In this document: piece by piece, positions 18,037 to 27,746 of the stretch
Layout of the letters: each line of letters opens with the position of its first letter
Numbering within the stretch: position 1 is the stretch's first letter
Origin: G965229605 sp965229605
GTDB taxonomy: Bacteria > Pseudomonadota > Alphaproteobacteria > CBDDJK01
Reading direction: 5' to 3'
NCBI GenBank assembly: GCA_965229605.1
Contig: OZ245892.1
Coordinates: 2,542,001-2,606,000, forward strand
DNA length: 64,000 nucleotides
Notes under the pieces: model-generated
Database searches by the model: none
Seen by the model: the letters and a program-made list of their open reading frames with translations, nothing else
What the model was told of the DNA's origin: nothing
Position numbers and translations under genes: made by a program

Positions 18037-18809
18037 TTTATCACTTTTTTCCTGTTATTAATATAGCAAACAGCCCATATTTCGCTCCAAACAGTACGCA
18101 GGCTTTCAATGCTCAGGCCTGCGCTTGTGATTTCATCTTCAAATTCTTTAATTGTATGTTCAATAAAGTGCGTGCGGTCGTTAAAATAAGTTATCCCCAG
18201 TTCCTTACGCATAGGAACATGCCATTCGCGCTCGAAAGCGGGAACACGAATCATTATGGTTTTTGGATTTAGCTTGCTCTGCAGGCGACGCAAAAAGGCC
18301 TGACGCTCTTCAATATGCTCAAGGACATTTGAAAGGATAACAATATCAGCAGAACCTTCAGGCAGGACTTCAAACGCGTCCCCAAAAAGAAAAGAGAGAT
18401 TTTCTGGATTATCAGAGGCTATAGCTTGATGGTACCGCCCTTCGTCCATTTCAACACCCACGACAGTTGTATGGCTAACTCTGTTGGCAATCGACCGAGC
18501 GACGGCACCATATCCACATCCAATATCGATAACTTTTTGGCCCGGTTTGATATAGTCAACAAAAAAATCATGATATTTCATCAAGCGATGCTTTGGATGC
18601 TCACCTCCCTCATAAGCCATAGCGCGTTCTGAAAGTAAGCGGTCCATATTATCACGCATTGGGTATAACCGTCGCAAAGCATCAGCAGGTGTGCCAATTC
18701 GCGATTCCAGCATGAGCAAGCCAAATATCAATTTCTCCCGCAACCTCGCTGGTATCAGGCGGTAAAACAATGATAAAAAAGCAATAAGAGATAATAAAAA
18801 TTTCCTCAT
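18033..18809 (-). CDS. Class I SAM-dependent methyltransferase
   Basis: A 258-residue protein with a hydrophobic N-terminal segment (LLSLIAFLSLFYRLIP), which may tether it to the membrane. The methyltransferase core starts near 90: GQKVIDIGCGYGAVARSI (motif I), VVGVEMDEGRY, ADIVILSNVLEHIEE (motif II) and the later strand IMIRVPAFEREW. It is likely a modifier of the surface glycan. ATG 18809 is chosen, because TTG 18818 overlaps the upstream stop. The stop overlaps the next gene's ATG by 4 bases. Confidence 0.88.
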   Translation of the reverse strand: MRKFLLSLIAFLSLFYRLIPARLREKLIFGLLMLESRIGTPADALRRLYPMRDNMDRLLSERAMAYEGGEHPKHRLMKYHDFFVDYIKPGQKVIDIGCGYGAVARSIANRVSHTTVVGVEMDEGRYHQAIASDNPENLSFLFGDAFEVLPEGSADIVILSNVLEHIEERQAFLRRLQSKLNPKTIMIRVPAFEREWHVPMRKELGITYFNDRTHFIEHTIKEFEDEITSAGLSIESLRTVWSEIWAVCYINNRKKVIK

Positions 18810-18814
18810 CGTGA

Positions 18815-19894
18815 TCAATTCCCGGATAATTCACAAAATATTTGTTGATGGCGCTCAATCCATTTTTTTATGTCAAATTGCGCCACTGCGCGCTGACGCG
18901 CTGCAAGTTGGCGCGCTGGAAGATCCTTCAGGATTTGCTTCATGCCCTTCGCAATCTCCATCTGTTCAGGCACATAATTGGCCTCAAAGCCTTGCTGTAC
19001 CGGAAGAGAAATCCCACAATTCCCCGATGCAAGTTCTGGCACACCTCCAGAATCACTGTATAAAATTGCCAGACCGCTGGCCATAGCCTCCAAAACGGTG
19101 TTCGGGCAAGGATCATTATGTTTCAGCATCACATAAACATCAGCCTGCTGATAAACTGAAGGTGCTTCCTCCTGGCTATAGGCCCCTGTAAACGAAACCA
19201 GATCAATAATATCCAGCTCTCGGGCAAGCGATACGGCTTTATCAGTAACAGTTTCAGACATCCATCCAGCAACTGTCAAGGTTGCCTCCAGCCCATTGTC
19301 AAGCGCGGCTCCAAAGCCGCGCAATGTTGCCTCTAATCGGTAGTACATATGATCATCTATCTTTCCGGCTACTAAAAAGACGGGTTTGGTTATGTTGCGC
19401 TCAATCGGCCGGAAATGATTAACATCTACAGCATTATAGAGAATTTCTACAGGACCTTTTCGCGCACCCAGAAACTGCCGTGCACAATCATAACAGAATT
19501 GACTCTGGCAAAAAGCATAATCTGCAACATGCCAGGCCTTGGCCATTTCCTTGTTTTTTGCCTGCCAGTCACCATCAAACCAGCCGCTATAGAAAACGCC
19601 ATTTTGATTCAATATAATGGGAATCCCCCGCCATTTCAGGAATTTAATGGAAAATGACGTCAGGTATGGTGTGTTTGATAACAAATAGACAATAGAAAAC
19701 CCAAATCGAAATTCAGGAAAAAACTGCTGAAGACGCTTAACCTTCACAAGAGGCCCCCCTAAATCGCCTGAACGGGCACCACCGTACCAGACTTTTATTG
19801 CTTGCTTTCTCACCGACGAAAACACCAGCAAGCTTTGCAGATTACGCCACCCCCAGCGCAAAATTCTTTTTCGTAAAGGATCGATCGCAGACAT
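18815..19894 (-). CDS. Glycosyltransferase family 4
   Basis: A 359-residue GT-B transferase. The N-terminal domain has YGGARSGDLGGP, which resembles the acceptor glycine loop, and ILYNAVDVNHFRP is the inter-domain signature. The C-terminal donor site has the retaining EX7E-like region DPCPNTVLEAMASGLAILYSDSGGVPEL. It adds a sugar from a nucleotide donor to a growing lipid-linked glycan. The start ATG overlaps the preceding stop by one base (TAATG). Confidence 0.92.
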   Translation of the reverse strand: MSAIDPLRKRILRWGWRNLQSLLVFSSVRKQAIKVWYGGARSGDLGGPLVKVKRLQQFFPEFRFGFSIVYLLSNTPYLTSFSIKFLKWRGIPIILNQNGVFYSGWFDGDWQAKNKEMAKAWHVADYAFCQSQFCYDCARQFLGARKGPVEILYNAVDVNHFRPIERNITKPVFLVAGKIDDHMYYRLEATLRGFGAALDNGLEATLTVAGWMSETVTDKAVSLARELDIIDLVSFTGAYSQEEAPSVYQQADVYVMLKHNDPCPNTVLEAMASGLAILYSDSGGVPELASGNCGISLPVQQGFEANYVPEQMEIAKGMKQILKDLPARQLAARQRAVAQFDIKKWIERHQQIFCELSGN

Positions 19895-20931
19895 TAGCGC
19901 ATTAATCCATGCTTTAATCTAAACCACAAACGATCCATGCGTGGATGCCGCGCCGCAATGACTGAACGTCGATTCTGATTCAGCTGTGTAAACAAATCCA
20001 ACCAGTCAGTACAGGTCTTGCGCAGGTTATGTGGATAAGAGGATATTTTCGTTTGCCAAAAATCATAATTGCCCAATAATTCTTCTAGCTGCTGCTCAAA
20101 ACTTGGAATATTATGAAATGCCAGCCCATAGCCGCCAAGATATTCGGGCATGCAGCCACTGGCGAGATACAGAACAGGCAAGCCGCATTGCGCCCCTTCA
20201 TTCTGATGATTGCCGCCTGGTTCATTTATCGAACCGGTTACATAAGCATGCTGTTTGCGCAATGCATCTGCCAGAAACTGACCAGATAAGGGGGAAATAT
20301 GGTGTGCATGCCTGAATTGATACCCTTTAGGCAAATTGCCAATATATGTAAAATCTATACGATTCGCCCAGGAAGGTTCAAACAGCATTTTATCCAGATG
20401 ATCATAGATATCAAAGCCTTTCATCCAGTTGCCGGCCCAGTGATGAGTGACCAGTTTCAATTTGCCTTGATGATCCCAGGGGTTGAAACCATGGCTGTTA
20501 TAAACAGCCAGATCTGCGCCGTTCAGAATGACGCTTGATGACATTTGATCTGTGCCAAGCCATACGTCCAGATCTTTCAACCAGCTGCCAACAAAAACAG
20601 TGTGATCAGCCGCTTCATTACAGAGCTTCAGCATCCGGTTCATATTTTTGGTGTTTTTACGCTCGTCACATTCGTTAATCCGGTGGACGATTATACAATC
20701 AGGATTACGCCGCTGAACATAGCGCCAAGCTGCATTATAACTGAAAGGAATGGATTTGTTGCGGCGCCCGAACCGCGGGTCGGAGAGAAGAATAAAATCA
20801 ATATCAGAGTCCTCCAACCCTTGAACAACACGATGCCCGGCTTTCTCTAAAGCGTGGATAAGACCAGAGAAAAAACTGTTGCCGCCCCCCCATGGTCCTG
20901 GTTGAACGTTATAAGCAATGCATATTTTCAT
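19894..20931 (-). CDS. Putative GT-B glycosyltransferase
   Basis: A 345-residue protein that begins MKICIAYNVQPGPWGGGNSF, a strand plus glycine-rich loop typical of GT-B N-terminal domains. It continues with ADHTVFVGSWLKDL and ILNGADLAVY, and a C-terminal segment QNEGAQCGLPVLYLASGCMPEYLGG that matches the donor-site acidic residue plus glycines of GT4-like enzymes. It is more divergent than its neighbour, so the family number is uncertain. It sits between the GT9 and GT4 genes in the operon with gaps of 10 and -1 bases. Confidence 0.82.
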   Translation of the reverse strand: MKICIAYNVQPGPWGGGNSFFSGLIHALEKAGHRVVQGLEDSDIDFILLSDPRFGRRNKSIPFSYNAAWRYVQRRNPDCIIVHRINECDERKNTKNMNRMLKLCNEAADHTVFVGSWLKDLDVWLGTDQMSSSVILNGADLAVYNSHGFNPWDHQGKLKLVTHHWAGNWMKGFDIYDHLDKMLFEPSWANRIDFTYIGNLPKGYQFRHAHHISPLSGQFLADALRKQHAYVTGSINEPGGNHQNEGAQCGLPVLYLASGCMPEYLGGYGLAFHNIPSFEQQLEELLGNYDFWQTKISSYPHNLRKTCTDWLDLFTQLNQNRRSVIAARHPRMDRLWFRLKHGLMR

Positions 20932-20941
20932 GATGCTGCTT

Positions 20942-21949
20942 CTACGTTCTGCCCAAAAGAGAGGTAATCGCTTTTTGAACCTCGCTTGTCTTCAGCGACC
21001 TCATGCATTTATGTCCATTGTTACACCAGCCAAGATTGCCGCATGGTGCGCAATCAACATAGTGACAAAGGATTTTTTGCTGGTCTGCATAACCTGCAAA
21101 TTCCGGCAATGTGATGCCTCCCCATAGAATCAACGCAGGAACATCAACTGCCGAAGCGGCATGCATAAGGCCCCCTTCGGTCCCAATAAATAGTGCAGAT
21201 CGTTTCATCAACAGGGCAGCTTCCCGGAAACTGGTTTTGTTTTTCAGATCAATAACGCCTTCAAGTGGCTCAGCATTGCCGACTCCGACTTGAATCCTCT
21301 GGTGGTCCGGATATGCCTCTTGAAGCCAATTAACGATTTCTTGCCAGCGCTCTTCAGGCCAGGCACGCAACTTTCCAAACCAGTCCTGGTTGGTTTCTGG
21401 CTCCAGAATGATAAACGACTTATGCAAGCCATATTCTGAAATGAGTTCATCAATTTTCTGCTGTTCCCTTACATCAAAATACAAGTGACATTTTGGAACA
21501 TCCACTTTGATCCCAAAAGGTTTTCCGATAATCTGGGCTGCATGTCCTCCTGTTTTCCAAACCGTGTTTGTTTTACTCTGGCTAGCTGCGTATGAGTGAA
21601 TGCGCATATCAATATGGACAAGAAGCGGACCTTGTTTTTCGTGAAAAGCCTTTATGCTTCTGCGAAAAACCCAATTTTCATATCGGCGACGAACGAGGTC
21701 AGGAGATATGGTCTTTTCAAACAAGAAATCCACAGCATGCGTGATCGCGTTCTTCTGAACCGGGACAATCTGTTGTATAGTTGGATTGTCTTTGAAAATA
21801 ATATCATTGGCATAGCTTCTATCGCCACGCCACAAGCGGCCAAAAATCAAATCTGTCAGCATTGGTGTATCGCAAGCCGTTGCATGCTGTCCGTTATTGG
21901 CAGCAGCAGCAAAGACACTTGTCCATATTAAATTACCGCCAAAGCCCAT
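20942..21949 (-). CDS. Glycosyltransferase family 9 (heptosyltransferase-like)
   Basis: A 335-residue protein with an N-terminal strand-loop (MGFGGNLIWTSVFAAAA) and the family 9 C-terminal donor site SALFIGTEGGLMHAASAVDVPALILWGG. The final part has a cysteine-rich stretch (CAPCGNLGWCNNGHKC), also seen in some LPS heptosyl or lipid A-core transferases. It probably adds a sugar in the core or O-chain. It follows the upstream methyltransferase by 12 bases and precedes the GT-B gene by 10. Confidence 0.87.
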   Translation of the reverse strand: MGFGGNLIWTSVFAAAANNGQHATACDTPMLTDLIFGRLWRGDRSYANDIIFKDNPTIQQIVPVQKNAITHAVDFLFEKTISPDLVRRRYENWVFRRSIKAFHEKQGPLLVHIDMRIHSYAASQSKTNTVWKTGGHAAQIIGKPFGIKVDVPKCHLYFDVREQQKIDELISEYGLHKSFIILEPETNQDWFGKLRAWPEERWQEIVNWLQEAYPDHQRIQVGVGNAEPLEGVIDLKNKTSFREAALLMKRSALFIGTEGGLMHAASAVDVPALILWGGITLPEFAGYADQQKILCHYVDCAPCGNLGWCNNGHKCMRSLKTSEVQKAITSLLGRT

Positions 21950-21961
21950 AATGCTACCTGC

Positions 21962-22726
21962 TTAGGACGCTGCAGATTTCTTGCCAAAAACAATGCGCGC
22001 CTGTCCAGATGAACCTTCTCCCGTTTCAGGGTTTTTTGGTAAATTATCCTCATAGTCAAGAATGTCAAAATGTTGGCCAATAAGATGTCGCATATTGGAA
22101 GGATTGATAAAAAGACTACAGTCACGCAATGCAAAATCGCGGTCACTTGCTTCAATCACATCCCCCGTTTCGGTTTTCCCATAATATATATGGGCAACTC
22201 CATTTTTATTCAGCAGCCTTTTAATGTGTTCAAGGTAAAATTCAATTTCTTTTTTAGAATCAAAGTGCTGAAATACAATAAAGCTATAAACAAAATCTAT
22301 ACACCCGTCTTCAAGATCTTTAAGACTATCACGATGCAGCAGATGGAAATTAGAGACTTCTTCATATTCAAGATAGCGTCGCGTATTCGCAAATGCTTTA
22401 TGGATGTCAACACCTATAGCTTCATTGAATTCGCGTGCCGCTTGCGCCAGCAAGCGCCCCCCGCCAAATCCAATTTCTAATGAGCGGCCTTTTCCTATAT
22501 CGGCAAAAGCGGTCGTATTCTGAAACCGAAATTTCCAATCTCGTTGTGCTGCCGCGCGTGTATCTTCCAACGAACTTGTCTTGTCGAACCAATTCATAAA
22601 CTCTGTCAAATCGTCAAATTTTTCTGGTGTTTGCTCCCATGTCTCCCGAACAGGAGTCGATTGATTCAGCAAACGTCTTTTTAAAACGTCTAAAGCTATA
22701 AAACATAAAATTTTGAAATTATTCAT
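21962..22726 (-). CDS. Class I SAM-dependent methyltransferase
   Basis: A 254-residue protein with motif I in GRSLEIGFGGGRLLAQAA, acidic loop IGVDIHKAF, and CIDFVYSFIVFQHFDSKKEI as motif II. The N-terminal stretch is hydrophobic (FKILCFIALDVL). Its C-terminus resembles methyltransferases found beside glycan ABC exporters. ATG 22726 has GGTGGA 5 bases upstream and is chosen over TTG 22747, which overlaps the ABC exporter stop. Confidence 0.87.
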   Translation of the reverse strand: MNNFKILCFIALDVLKRRLLNQSTPVRETWEQTPEKFDDLTEFMNWFDKTSSLEDTRAAAQRDWKFRFQNTTAFADIGKGRSLEIGFGGGRLLAQAAREFNEAIGVDIHKAFANTRRYLEYEEVSNFHLLHRDSLKDLEDGCIDFVYSFIVFQHFDSKKEIEFYLEHIKRLLNKNGVAHIYYGKTETGDVIEASDRDFALRDCSLFINPSNMRHLIGQHFDILDYEDNLPKNPETGEGSSGQARIVFGKKSAAS

Positions 22727-22743
22727 TATGTTCCACCAATTGT

Positions 22744-24465
22744 TCAAGAATTCTGCAAATGCAGAACTTCATCCGCAATTCCAAGCATAGACTTTTTGTG
22801 AGTCACAATGCATATCGTCATTCGACCCTTTAATTCTGCAAAAGTGTTAATCAGCCTTTGTTCGGTTGAGTCATCAAGATTTGCGGTTGCTTCGTCTAAA
22901 ATGAGCAATTTTGGTTGCCGTACCAAAGCACGAGCCAAGCTCAACCTTTGCTTTTGCCCGGCGGATAGTCCCTCCCCTTGTTCGGTTACAGGGTGGTCAA
23001 GGCCATACGCCATTTCAAAGACAAAATGACACTCCGCCATTCTTAATGCCAGGATCAATTCATCATCACCATACTGATCAATACCATATACCAGATTTTC
23101 TCTGATTGTGCCGGATATCAAAAAGCTTTCAGGGCCAACATAACCCACGTTTTCCAGCATCTGGTGCCGCAGGCGGGACAAAGGATAAACTGCTCCCCGA
23201 TCATCCAGAATCTCGACTCGTCCTGATGTTGGCTGATTGAGACCCAGTAAAAGACTAAGAACACTGCTTTTTCCTGATCCGCTTTTACCAATAAGAGCCA
23301 AAACTTTCCCTGGCTCAAGCCTTAAGTTGAAGTTAGACAAAACTGGAGCGTCCAAAGAGTTATATTGTAAAGAAACATCAGAAAGTTTCCAACCTGTCGG
23401 CCTTGCAAAAATGTCTTTGGCAAAGCCGGGCGCAGATTCATTTTCTTTTTCGGCCTGTTCTATTTGTGCCTCTGGCTCTCTAATCTTATTTTGCTGCCAC
23501 CATTTTTGGATAACCATAGCCCGGGGTCTGGTAAGTGAAAGGTAAGACCCAAGATTGGCCAGCTCACCAAGTGTGGTAACAAAACGAAGGAACAAATATA
23601 GATAGCTGACCAGCATGCCTGATTCTATTGTGATATGGGTGAAGGCCAGATGTGCAATCAGAGCAATAAGCCATATACCAGATAACGCAGGCATAATCCC
23701 TTTCAAGCCTGACATGATATAATAGCTGGAATAGGCACGTTGATACCGACGTAAAGATGTAGTTGTTTTGGCTGTTTCTTCAGCTTCAGTTCCATAAATG
23801 TGTAAAAGAAGGCTGTTGCGAATGCCAGTCAGAAGACGACCCAGCGTCACTGCAATGTCTTTGTGCAGACTATCCGAATGGCGGCGTATGCGTTTATTTA
23901 GCAATCGTACAGGAATGAATAGAAACGCCAATGTCGCCAATGTAGCAATTGTCATTTTCACAGAAATACCAAACAAGGAAACCAGCACCAATCCGGACAT
24001 TGTTAATCGAATGAATGCATTCAATACTGATGATATATAATTTGATGCACCTATTGCTTTATCATTGAAAAGGTCAGCAACCTCGCTTGATGCAGTTTTA
24101 CGATTTTTAAGACTGTAGGAGATGATCCGGGCCCGAATTTCTGACTCGCAATTAACCGAAACAATTCCCGTAACATAGGCTTGCAGCCATCCCAGCAAAA
24201 ATCGCGTGCTGCCAATTACAAGAAAGCCAAAGAGGATCAAATTTCTATTGTCATAAGGAATGAGGTCGCCAAGAAATTGTGGCTTTTCACCCATCAGCCC
24301 CATTACAAAAAACAATGACTGGAGACTAGCCGCCAGTGCCAACTCTGCACCAAATTGCAAAAAGCCGGCAAAAACTGAAAAAACTGCCAAAAAAACCGTT
24401 CTTCTATTAGCGAGATGATAAAAATCTCTGAAAAGCAAATAATTTTCTATTAATTTATTTTTCAC
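22744..24465 (-). CDS. ABC exporter, fused permease and ATPase (PglK/MsbA-like)
   Basis: A 573-residue half-transporter with six transmembrane helices in about residues 15-310. A C-terminal nucleotide-binding domain follows with Walker A (IGKSGSGKSS), the signature LSAGQKQRLSLARAL and Walker B (LLILDEATANLD). Position in a glycan operon suggests it flips a lipid-linked glycan across the inner membrane, as PglK does. MsbA-like lipid A export is the alternative. GTG 24465 overlaps the preceding stop by 4 bases (GTGA), matching the tight packing elsewhere in this operon. A start at 24510 would intrude 49 bases into the upstream gene. Confidence 0.92.
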   Translation of the reverse strand: MKNKLIENYLLFRDFYHLANRRTVFLAVFSVFAGFLQFGAELALAASLQSLFFVMGLMGEKPQFLGDLIPYDNRNLILFGFLVIGSTRFLLGWLQAYVTGIVSVNCESEIRARIISYSLKNRKTASSEVADLFNDKAIGASNYISSVLNAFIRLTMSGLVLVSLFGISVKMTIATLATLAFLFIPVRLLNKRIRRHSDSLHKDIAVTLGRLLTGIRNSLLLHIYGTEAEETAKTTTSLRRYQRAYSSYYIMSGLKGIMPALSGIWLIALIAHLAFTHITIESGMLVSYLYLFLRFVTTLGELANLGSYLSLTRPRAMVIQKWWQQNKIREPEAQIEQAEKENESAPGFAKDIFARPTGWKLSDVSLQYNSLDAPVLSNFNLRLEPGKVLALIGKSGSGKSSVLSLLLGLNQPTSGRVEILDDRGAVYPLSRLRHQMLENVGYVGPESFLISGTIRENLVYGIDQYGDDELILALRMAECHFVFEMAYGLDHPVTEQGEGLSAGQKQRLSLARALVRQPKLLILDEATANLDDSTEQRLINTFAELKGRMTICIVTHKKSMLGIADEVLHLQNS

Positions 24466-25409
24466 GCATTTAACCCTGAATTTTCCATAACCTGAATAAT
24501 CGTTTGCCAATCATCACGTTCACGAATCCGATGTACAGATTCGCGCATGCGTTCATTCTTTTCCTTCAATGACATTCTGCTTATCAAATCCAGAAGCGTC
24601 GGGGCTTCACCTTTATCTTTAAAGGTAAAAATAGTCGGAATTTCATCAATATTATAGGCCGCGCTTTCGTCTTCATGATCTCGTAAAGCGAAGCAACCAC
24701 GTGATGCAGCTTCTATATCCTTGATCCAAAGTGCATTTCTTGGAACTGACACACCATCAATAATCCAGGGCTCATTCTCAATATGGATATAAATCTGAAT
24801 ATCATTCAAATGTTGTAGAAATTTTTTATAGGGAACTGAACTCATGAAAGTTACCGGATGATTTTTGGATGCAAGATAGTCGAAGAATTCCTTTCGGTGC
24901 GGATGAAGGCTCCCCTGAAAGCCCAGCCCGATAGGCCGTTCTTCCCAGCTTTTATCTAAAGAGCAAAATGCCGGAAGCATTCCCATGCGTACAAATGACG
25001 ATTTCAAACCTTTATCATTAATAAAATTTGACCACCACAAGGATGTGTTTAGAAAACTAACAACATTCAATTCGCGGGAAATAGCTTCGTACGTTCCTTT
25101 ATACGCCGCATCATCACGAAAATTTTCCCACGGGTCCTGCTCGTAAAGATAGAGCGGAAGATCACCAATAACCCGAACAAGAGCTGGTACAAGATGATGC
25201 AGGCTTCGCAACTTCAGAACACTTAGAATTCGGTGATATTTTTCCGGCTTTACGGCGCTGGAACGGGCAATCTGTGTTGCTGACATAATTTTGACACTAT
25301 AGTACTGCTTCAGAGTAATCAGTAGCTGACTTTGATAGCAATTCTGCTTGAGATAACGAACATTGTCAGCCAGCAAAAGAAGGCGGGGCTTGCGTTTAAA
25401 CAGACTCAT
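24462..25409 (-). CDS. Putative GT-B glycosyltransferase
   Basis: A 315-residue protein starting MSLFKRKPRLLLLADN. The N-terminal half has GT-B-like strands (LLLLADNVRYLKQN, LPLYLYEQDPWEN). The C-terminal half has GLGFQGSLHPHRKEFF and DIEAASRGCFALRDHEDES, which resembles the donor-binding helix with an acidic residue and glycine. Extending to 25628 would add 73 residues that overlap the upstream gene by 233 bases and look non-coding. ATG 25409 overlaps it by only 14. I infer a sugar transfer role from fold and context. Confidence 0.78.
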   Translation of the reverse strand: MSLFKRKPRLLLLADNVRYLKQNCYQSQLLITLKQYYSVKIMSATQIARSSAVKPEKYHRILSVLKLRSLHHLVPALVRVIGDLPLYLYEQDPWENFRDDAAYKGTYEAISRELNVVSFLNTSLWWSNFINDKGLKSSFVRMGMLPAFCSLDKSWEERPIGLGFQGSLHPHRKEFFDYLASKNHPVTFMSSVPYKKFLQHLNDIQIYIHIENEPWIIDGVSVPRNALWIKDIEAASRGCFALRDHEDESAAYNIDEIPTIFTFKDKGEAPTLLDLISRMSLKEKNERMRESVHRIRERDDWQTIIQVMENSGLNA

Positions 25410-26277
25410 GGCAATCAATCTGGTTTGTATGAACAGAAAAGTCTTTTGGAAACTGTCCGCGTTCACGCGTGCTAAAGTAGCCAATTTTCTTGGTTTCTTT
25501 TTCAGAAATATAACTGCCGGCAGTCTTGTTCTGTTTCGGATCGTTGGCCATAGAATAGAAAATACCACCGTCCAATACACCTGTTTTCTGATAAAGTTCG
25601 TGGTGCAAAAGCATAAACTGATGTTCATTGACTTCTTCGGTTGCTTTCAGCTTCTGGAAAATCTTCTGCATTGCTTTCAGGCGGTTTAAAGCAGGGAGCT
25701 TGGCGTGAAAAGTCGACTCATAAATGCCTGTTTCCTGATCATAGGAGCCAAAACGTATAGGCTCTCTGGTTGCTCCATTATAGGCGGCTACCGCTGAACG
25801 AGCCTTATAAAAAGGCAAACGATGATTTTTTTTATGGTAACGCCAGCGCCAGCGAACGGAATATTCCTGTGTTCGTACACAGCCATGGTCTGGGTGGCGG
25901 TCTAAAAAATCTACACAGTCTGCCAGGCGATGTATATCATAGTGAATTAAATCTGACTCAATGATATAGATATAGTCCAAGCCTTTATTGAGTGGGCTGT
26001 CAGTATTATTCAACAGCCAGTCTATGGCTGCCCAATATCCAATATTGCGATCACACTGGCACAACTGACTGGCTATTGGCAGAAAACTCAGATGTCCTTT
26101 AAAAACCGAGTCATTGTCAAAAGTGATCAATTGATGTTCTTGAGAAACCGAAGCTAACTGCTCTGCCAAATTCTGCACAGTTCGCATTGCCAGGACCTCG
26201 CGTTCGTGGTCACGGCTACATGTTACCAGTACAAAGCCAACACGCGCGAAGAGATCAGCAGTACCTGTTAAAGCCAT
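25396..26277 (-). CDS. Putative GT-A-like transferase, unknown specificity
   Basis: A 293-residue protein. The N-terminal strand FVLVTCSRDHEREV, the central IGYWAAIDWLLNN and DYIYIIESDLIHYD (an acidic ExD-type site where nucleotide-sugar metal would bind) look like a GT-A fold. A basic region (WRWRYHKKNHRLPFY) and YGAT-like segments follow. It resembles uncharacterised transferases of lipopolysaccharide loci and has no close named family in my memory. It overlaps the upstream acyltransferase by 10 bases. Confidence 0.72.
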   Translation of the reverse strand: MALTGTADLFARVGFVLVTCSRDHEREVLAMRTVQNLAEQLASVSQEHQLITFDNDSVFKGHLSFLPIASQLCQCDRNIGYWAAIDWLLNNTDSPLNKGLDYIYIIESDLIHYDIHRLADCVDFLDRHPDHGCVRTQEYSVRWRWRYHKKNHRLPFYKARSAVAAYNGATREPIRFGSYDQETGIYESTFHAKLPALNRLKAMQKIFQKLKATEEVNEHQFMLLHHELYQKTGVLDGGIFYSMANDPKQNKTAGSYISEKETKKIGYFSTRERGQFPKDFSVHTNQIDCHESV

Positions 26278-26813
26278 TTTGAACCCTTGAGGTCTCTAAG
26301 CACATAGTTTTTCTGGACCTTGCGTTTTTTGATTTCCTGAGCAGGGTTGCCGCCAACAACTGTCCAGGCAGGTATGTCTTTAATAACAACGGCTCCTGCG
26401 GCGGCTACGGCGCCTTCGTGCATAGTAACTCCTGGCATTATGGTCACATTTGTCGCTACCCAGGCGCGATCGCAAATGATGATCGGTGCCGTTGTGGTCG
26501 AGGTAAAATCATCACCCTCAAGATCGTGCTGTTGCGAAATGAAATAGCTATAACCAGATAAATTTACGTTATTTCCAATTTTTATTTTCCCGCGCGCCAA
26601 AAAAAGATTGCCTGGGCCAACAATGGTGTTATCGCCAATTTCAACATTTTTAGGGTCATTAAATTTGTTTCCAGCCCAAATAATGCTGTCCTTGCCAATC
26701 GCTATACCGATCAGCTTACGATATATGCCCATTCGGAGCCTGTTGCTGAAAACAACATGTTTATTGAGGCGAACTGCGTAATGGCAAAGCCGATTGCTTA
26801 GTTTTCGTATCAT
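26268..26813 (-). CDS. Hexapeptide-repeat acyltransferase (LbH, WcaF/Maa-like)
   Basis: A 181-residue protein made of a left-handed beta-helix: IGDNTIVGPGNLF, RGKIKIGNNVNL, AWVATNVTIMPGVTMHEGAVAAAGAVVIKDIPAWTVVGGNPAQ. The catalytic His expected of the family is likely in QQHDLEGDDF. It probably O- or N-acetylates a sugar of the surface glycan with acetyl-CoA. It overlaps the following gene by 10 bases. Confidence 0.88.
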   Translation of the reverse strand: MIRKLSNRLCHYAVRLNKHVVFSNRLRMGIYRKLIGIAIGKDSIIWAGNKFNDPKNVEIGDNTIVGPGNLFLARGKIKIGNNVNLSGYSYFISQQHDLEGDDFTSTTTAPIIICDRAWVATNVTIMPGVTMHEGAVAAAGAVVIKDIPAWTVVGGNPAQEIKKRKVQKNYVLRDLKGSKWL

Positions 26814-26852
26814 GATTTCTAAGGATTCAACATTTCACAAGTTGATAGCTGC

Positions 26853-27746
26853 TTAATCTTTTAAATCGTTCAAATAATCTTCAACCGCATTATAAAACGC
26901 ACAGGATATATCGCTGTTGCGAAAGGCGTGTTGGTGGGATCCGCGTTGATGTGCCACTACAGGCCTACCCTCCCACTGGTATTCTTCATTATAGTCATTG
27001 CCGCTTTTGACAGCGATCGCTTCTTTTTGAGTTGGCTTTGCTTGAAAAAATGCAGCATAGGCCAGTTTATGATCCCGGATGAACATCGGCAATTTCCAGC
27101 CAACATCGCGTATAAGCTCTGATCCTACAGGCAAGTTATATAGTTCGGACATTTCCCGGTTTTCGATTTTAACGCGCTTCTCTTTAGCAGCGTCACAGCG
27201 AAAAGACGAAAAATCCACCCCGGGACCAACGGCTAACCACGTCACATTGGGTAAATCTTTATAAGTCTGAACTTTACCACCTCCGGAACTGAAACCATCA
27301 ATACCCTCATAAGTCGTACCAGCAAATGCCTTTTCTTTCATGAGACCGCGTAACCAGTTGTCCCAGCCAGATTTCAGCATCACAGTATCGGCATCAGCCA
27401 GAATATCAATTACATCCGGTTTCGTACTGGCACAAGCCGCATTCAACCCGCTCGCATGGCCGTTGGAGCCCGCCATCTTCATTTCAATTTTCAATGCCGC
27501 AGCGGCAGTTCGCACCCAGTCCTTCCATGTTGTTCGAGAAATAAAGCGGGGCATTTTCCAAACCTCAACAATATTTTCATATCCAACAATAGAAGAAACT
27601 TCCGCTTTAACGCCAGATGACAAAATATAGGCTCGAAAAATCATTAAGTCTGGCCTCTTGGCCAAAGCACTATAATTATTTACCATATATTTAAAATAAT
27701 CGACTGATTGATAATTAACAAACGAATGAATAACAATTTCAGTCAT
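26853..27746 (-). CDS. Putative GT-A glycosyltransferase of the glycan operon
   Basis: A 297-residue protein with a conserved N-terminal strand (EIVIHSFVNYQSVDYFKYM), then VIDILADADTVMLKSGWDNWL, whose DAD resembles the DxD metal site, and the SSGGGKV and WLAVGPGVDF segments. The C-terminal AHQRGSHQHAF is histidine-rich and may bind metal or donor. I recognise the fold loosely but not a family. It overlaps the GNAT gene by 4 bases (ATGA). Confidence 0.72.
   Translation of the reverse strand: MTEIVIHSFVNYQSVDYFKYMVNNYSALAKRPDLMIFRAYILSSGVKAEVSSIVGYENIVEVWKMPRFISRTTWKDWVRTAAAALKIEMKMAGSNGHASGLNAACASTKPDVIDILADADTVMLKSGWDNWLRGLMKEKAFAGTTYEGIDGFSSGGGKVQTYKDLPNVTWLAVGPGVDFSSFRCDAAKEKRVKIENREMSELYNLPVGSELIRDVGWKLPMFIRDHKLAYAAFFQAKPTQKEAIAVKSGNDYNEEYQWEGRPVVAHQRGSHQHAFRNSDISCAFYNAVEDYLNDLKD

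Noticed and set aside
24465..24510. ATG 24510 as exporter start
   Set aside because: It intrudes into the upstream gene. The GTGA overlap at 24465 matches the rest of the operon.
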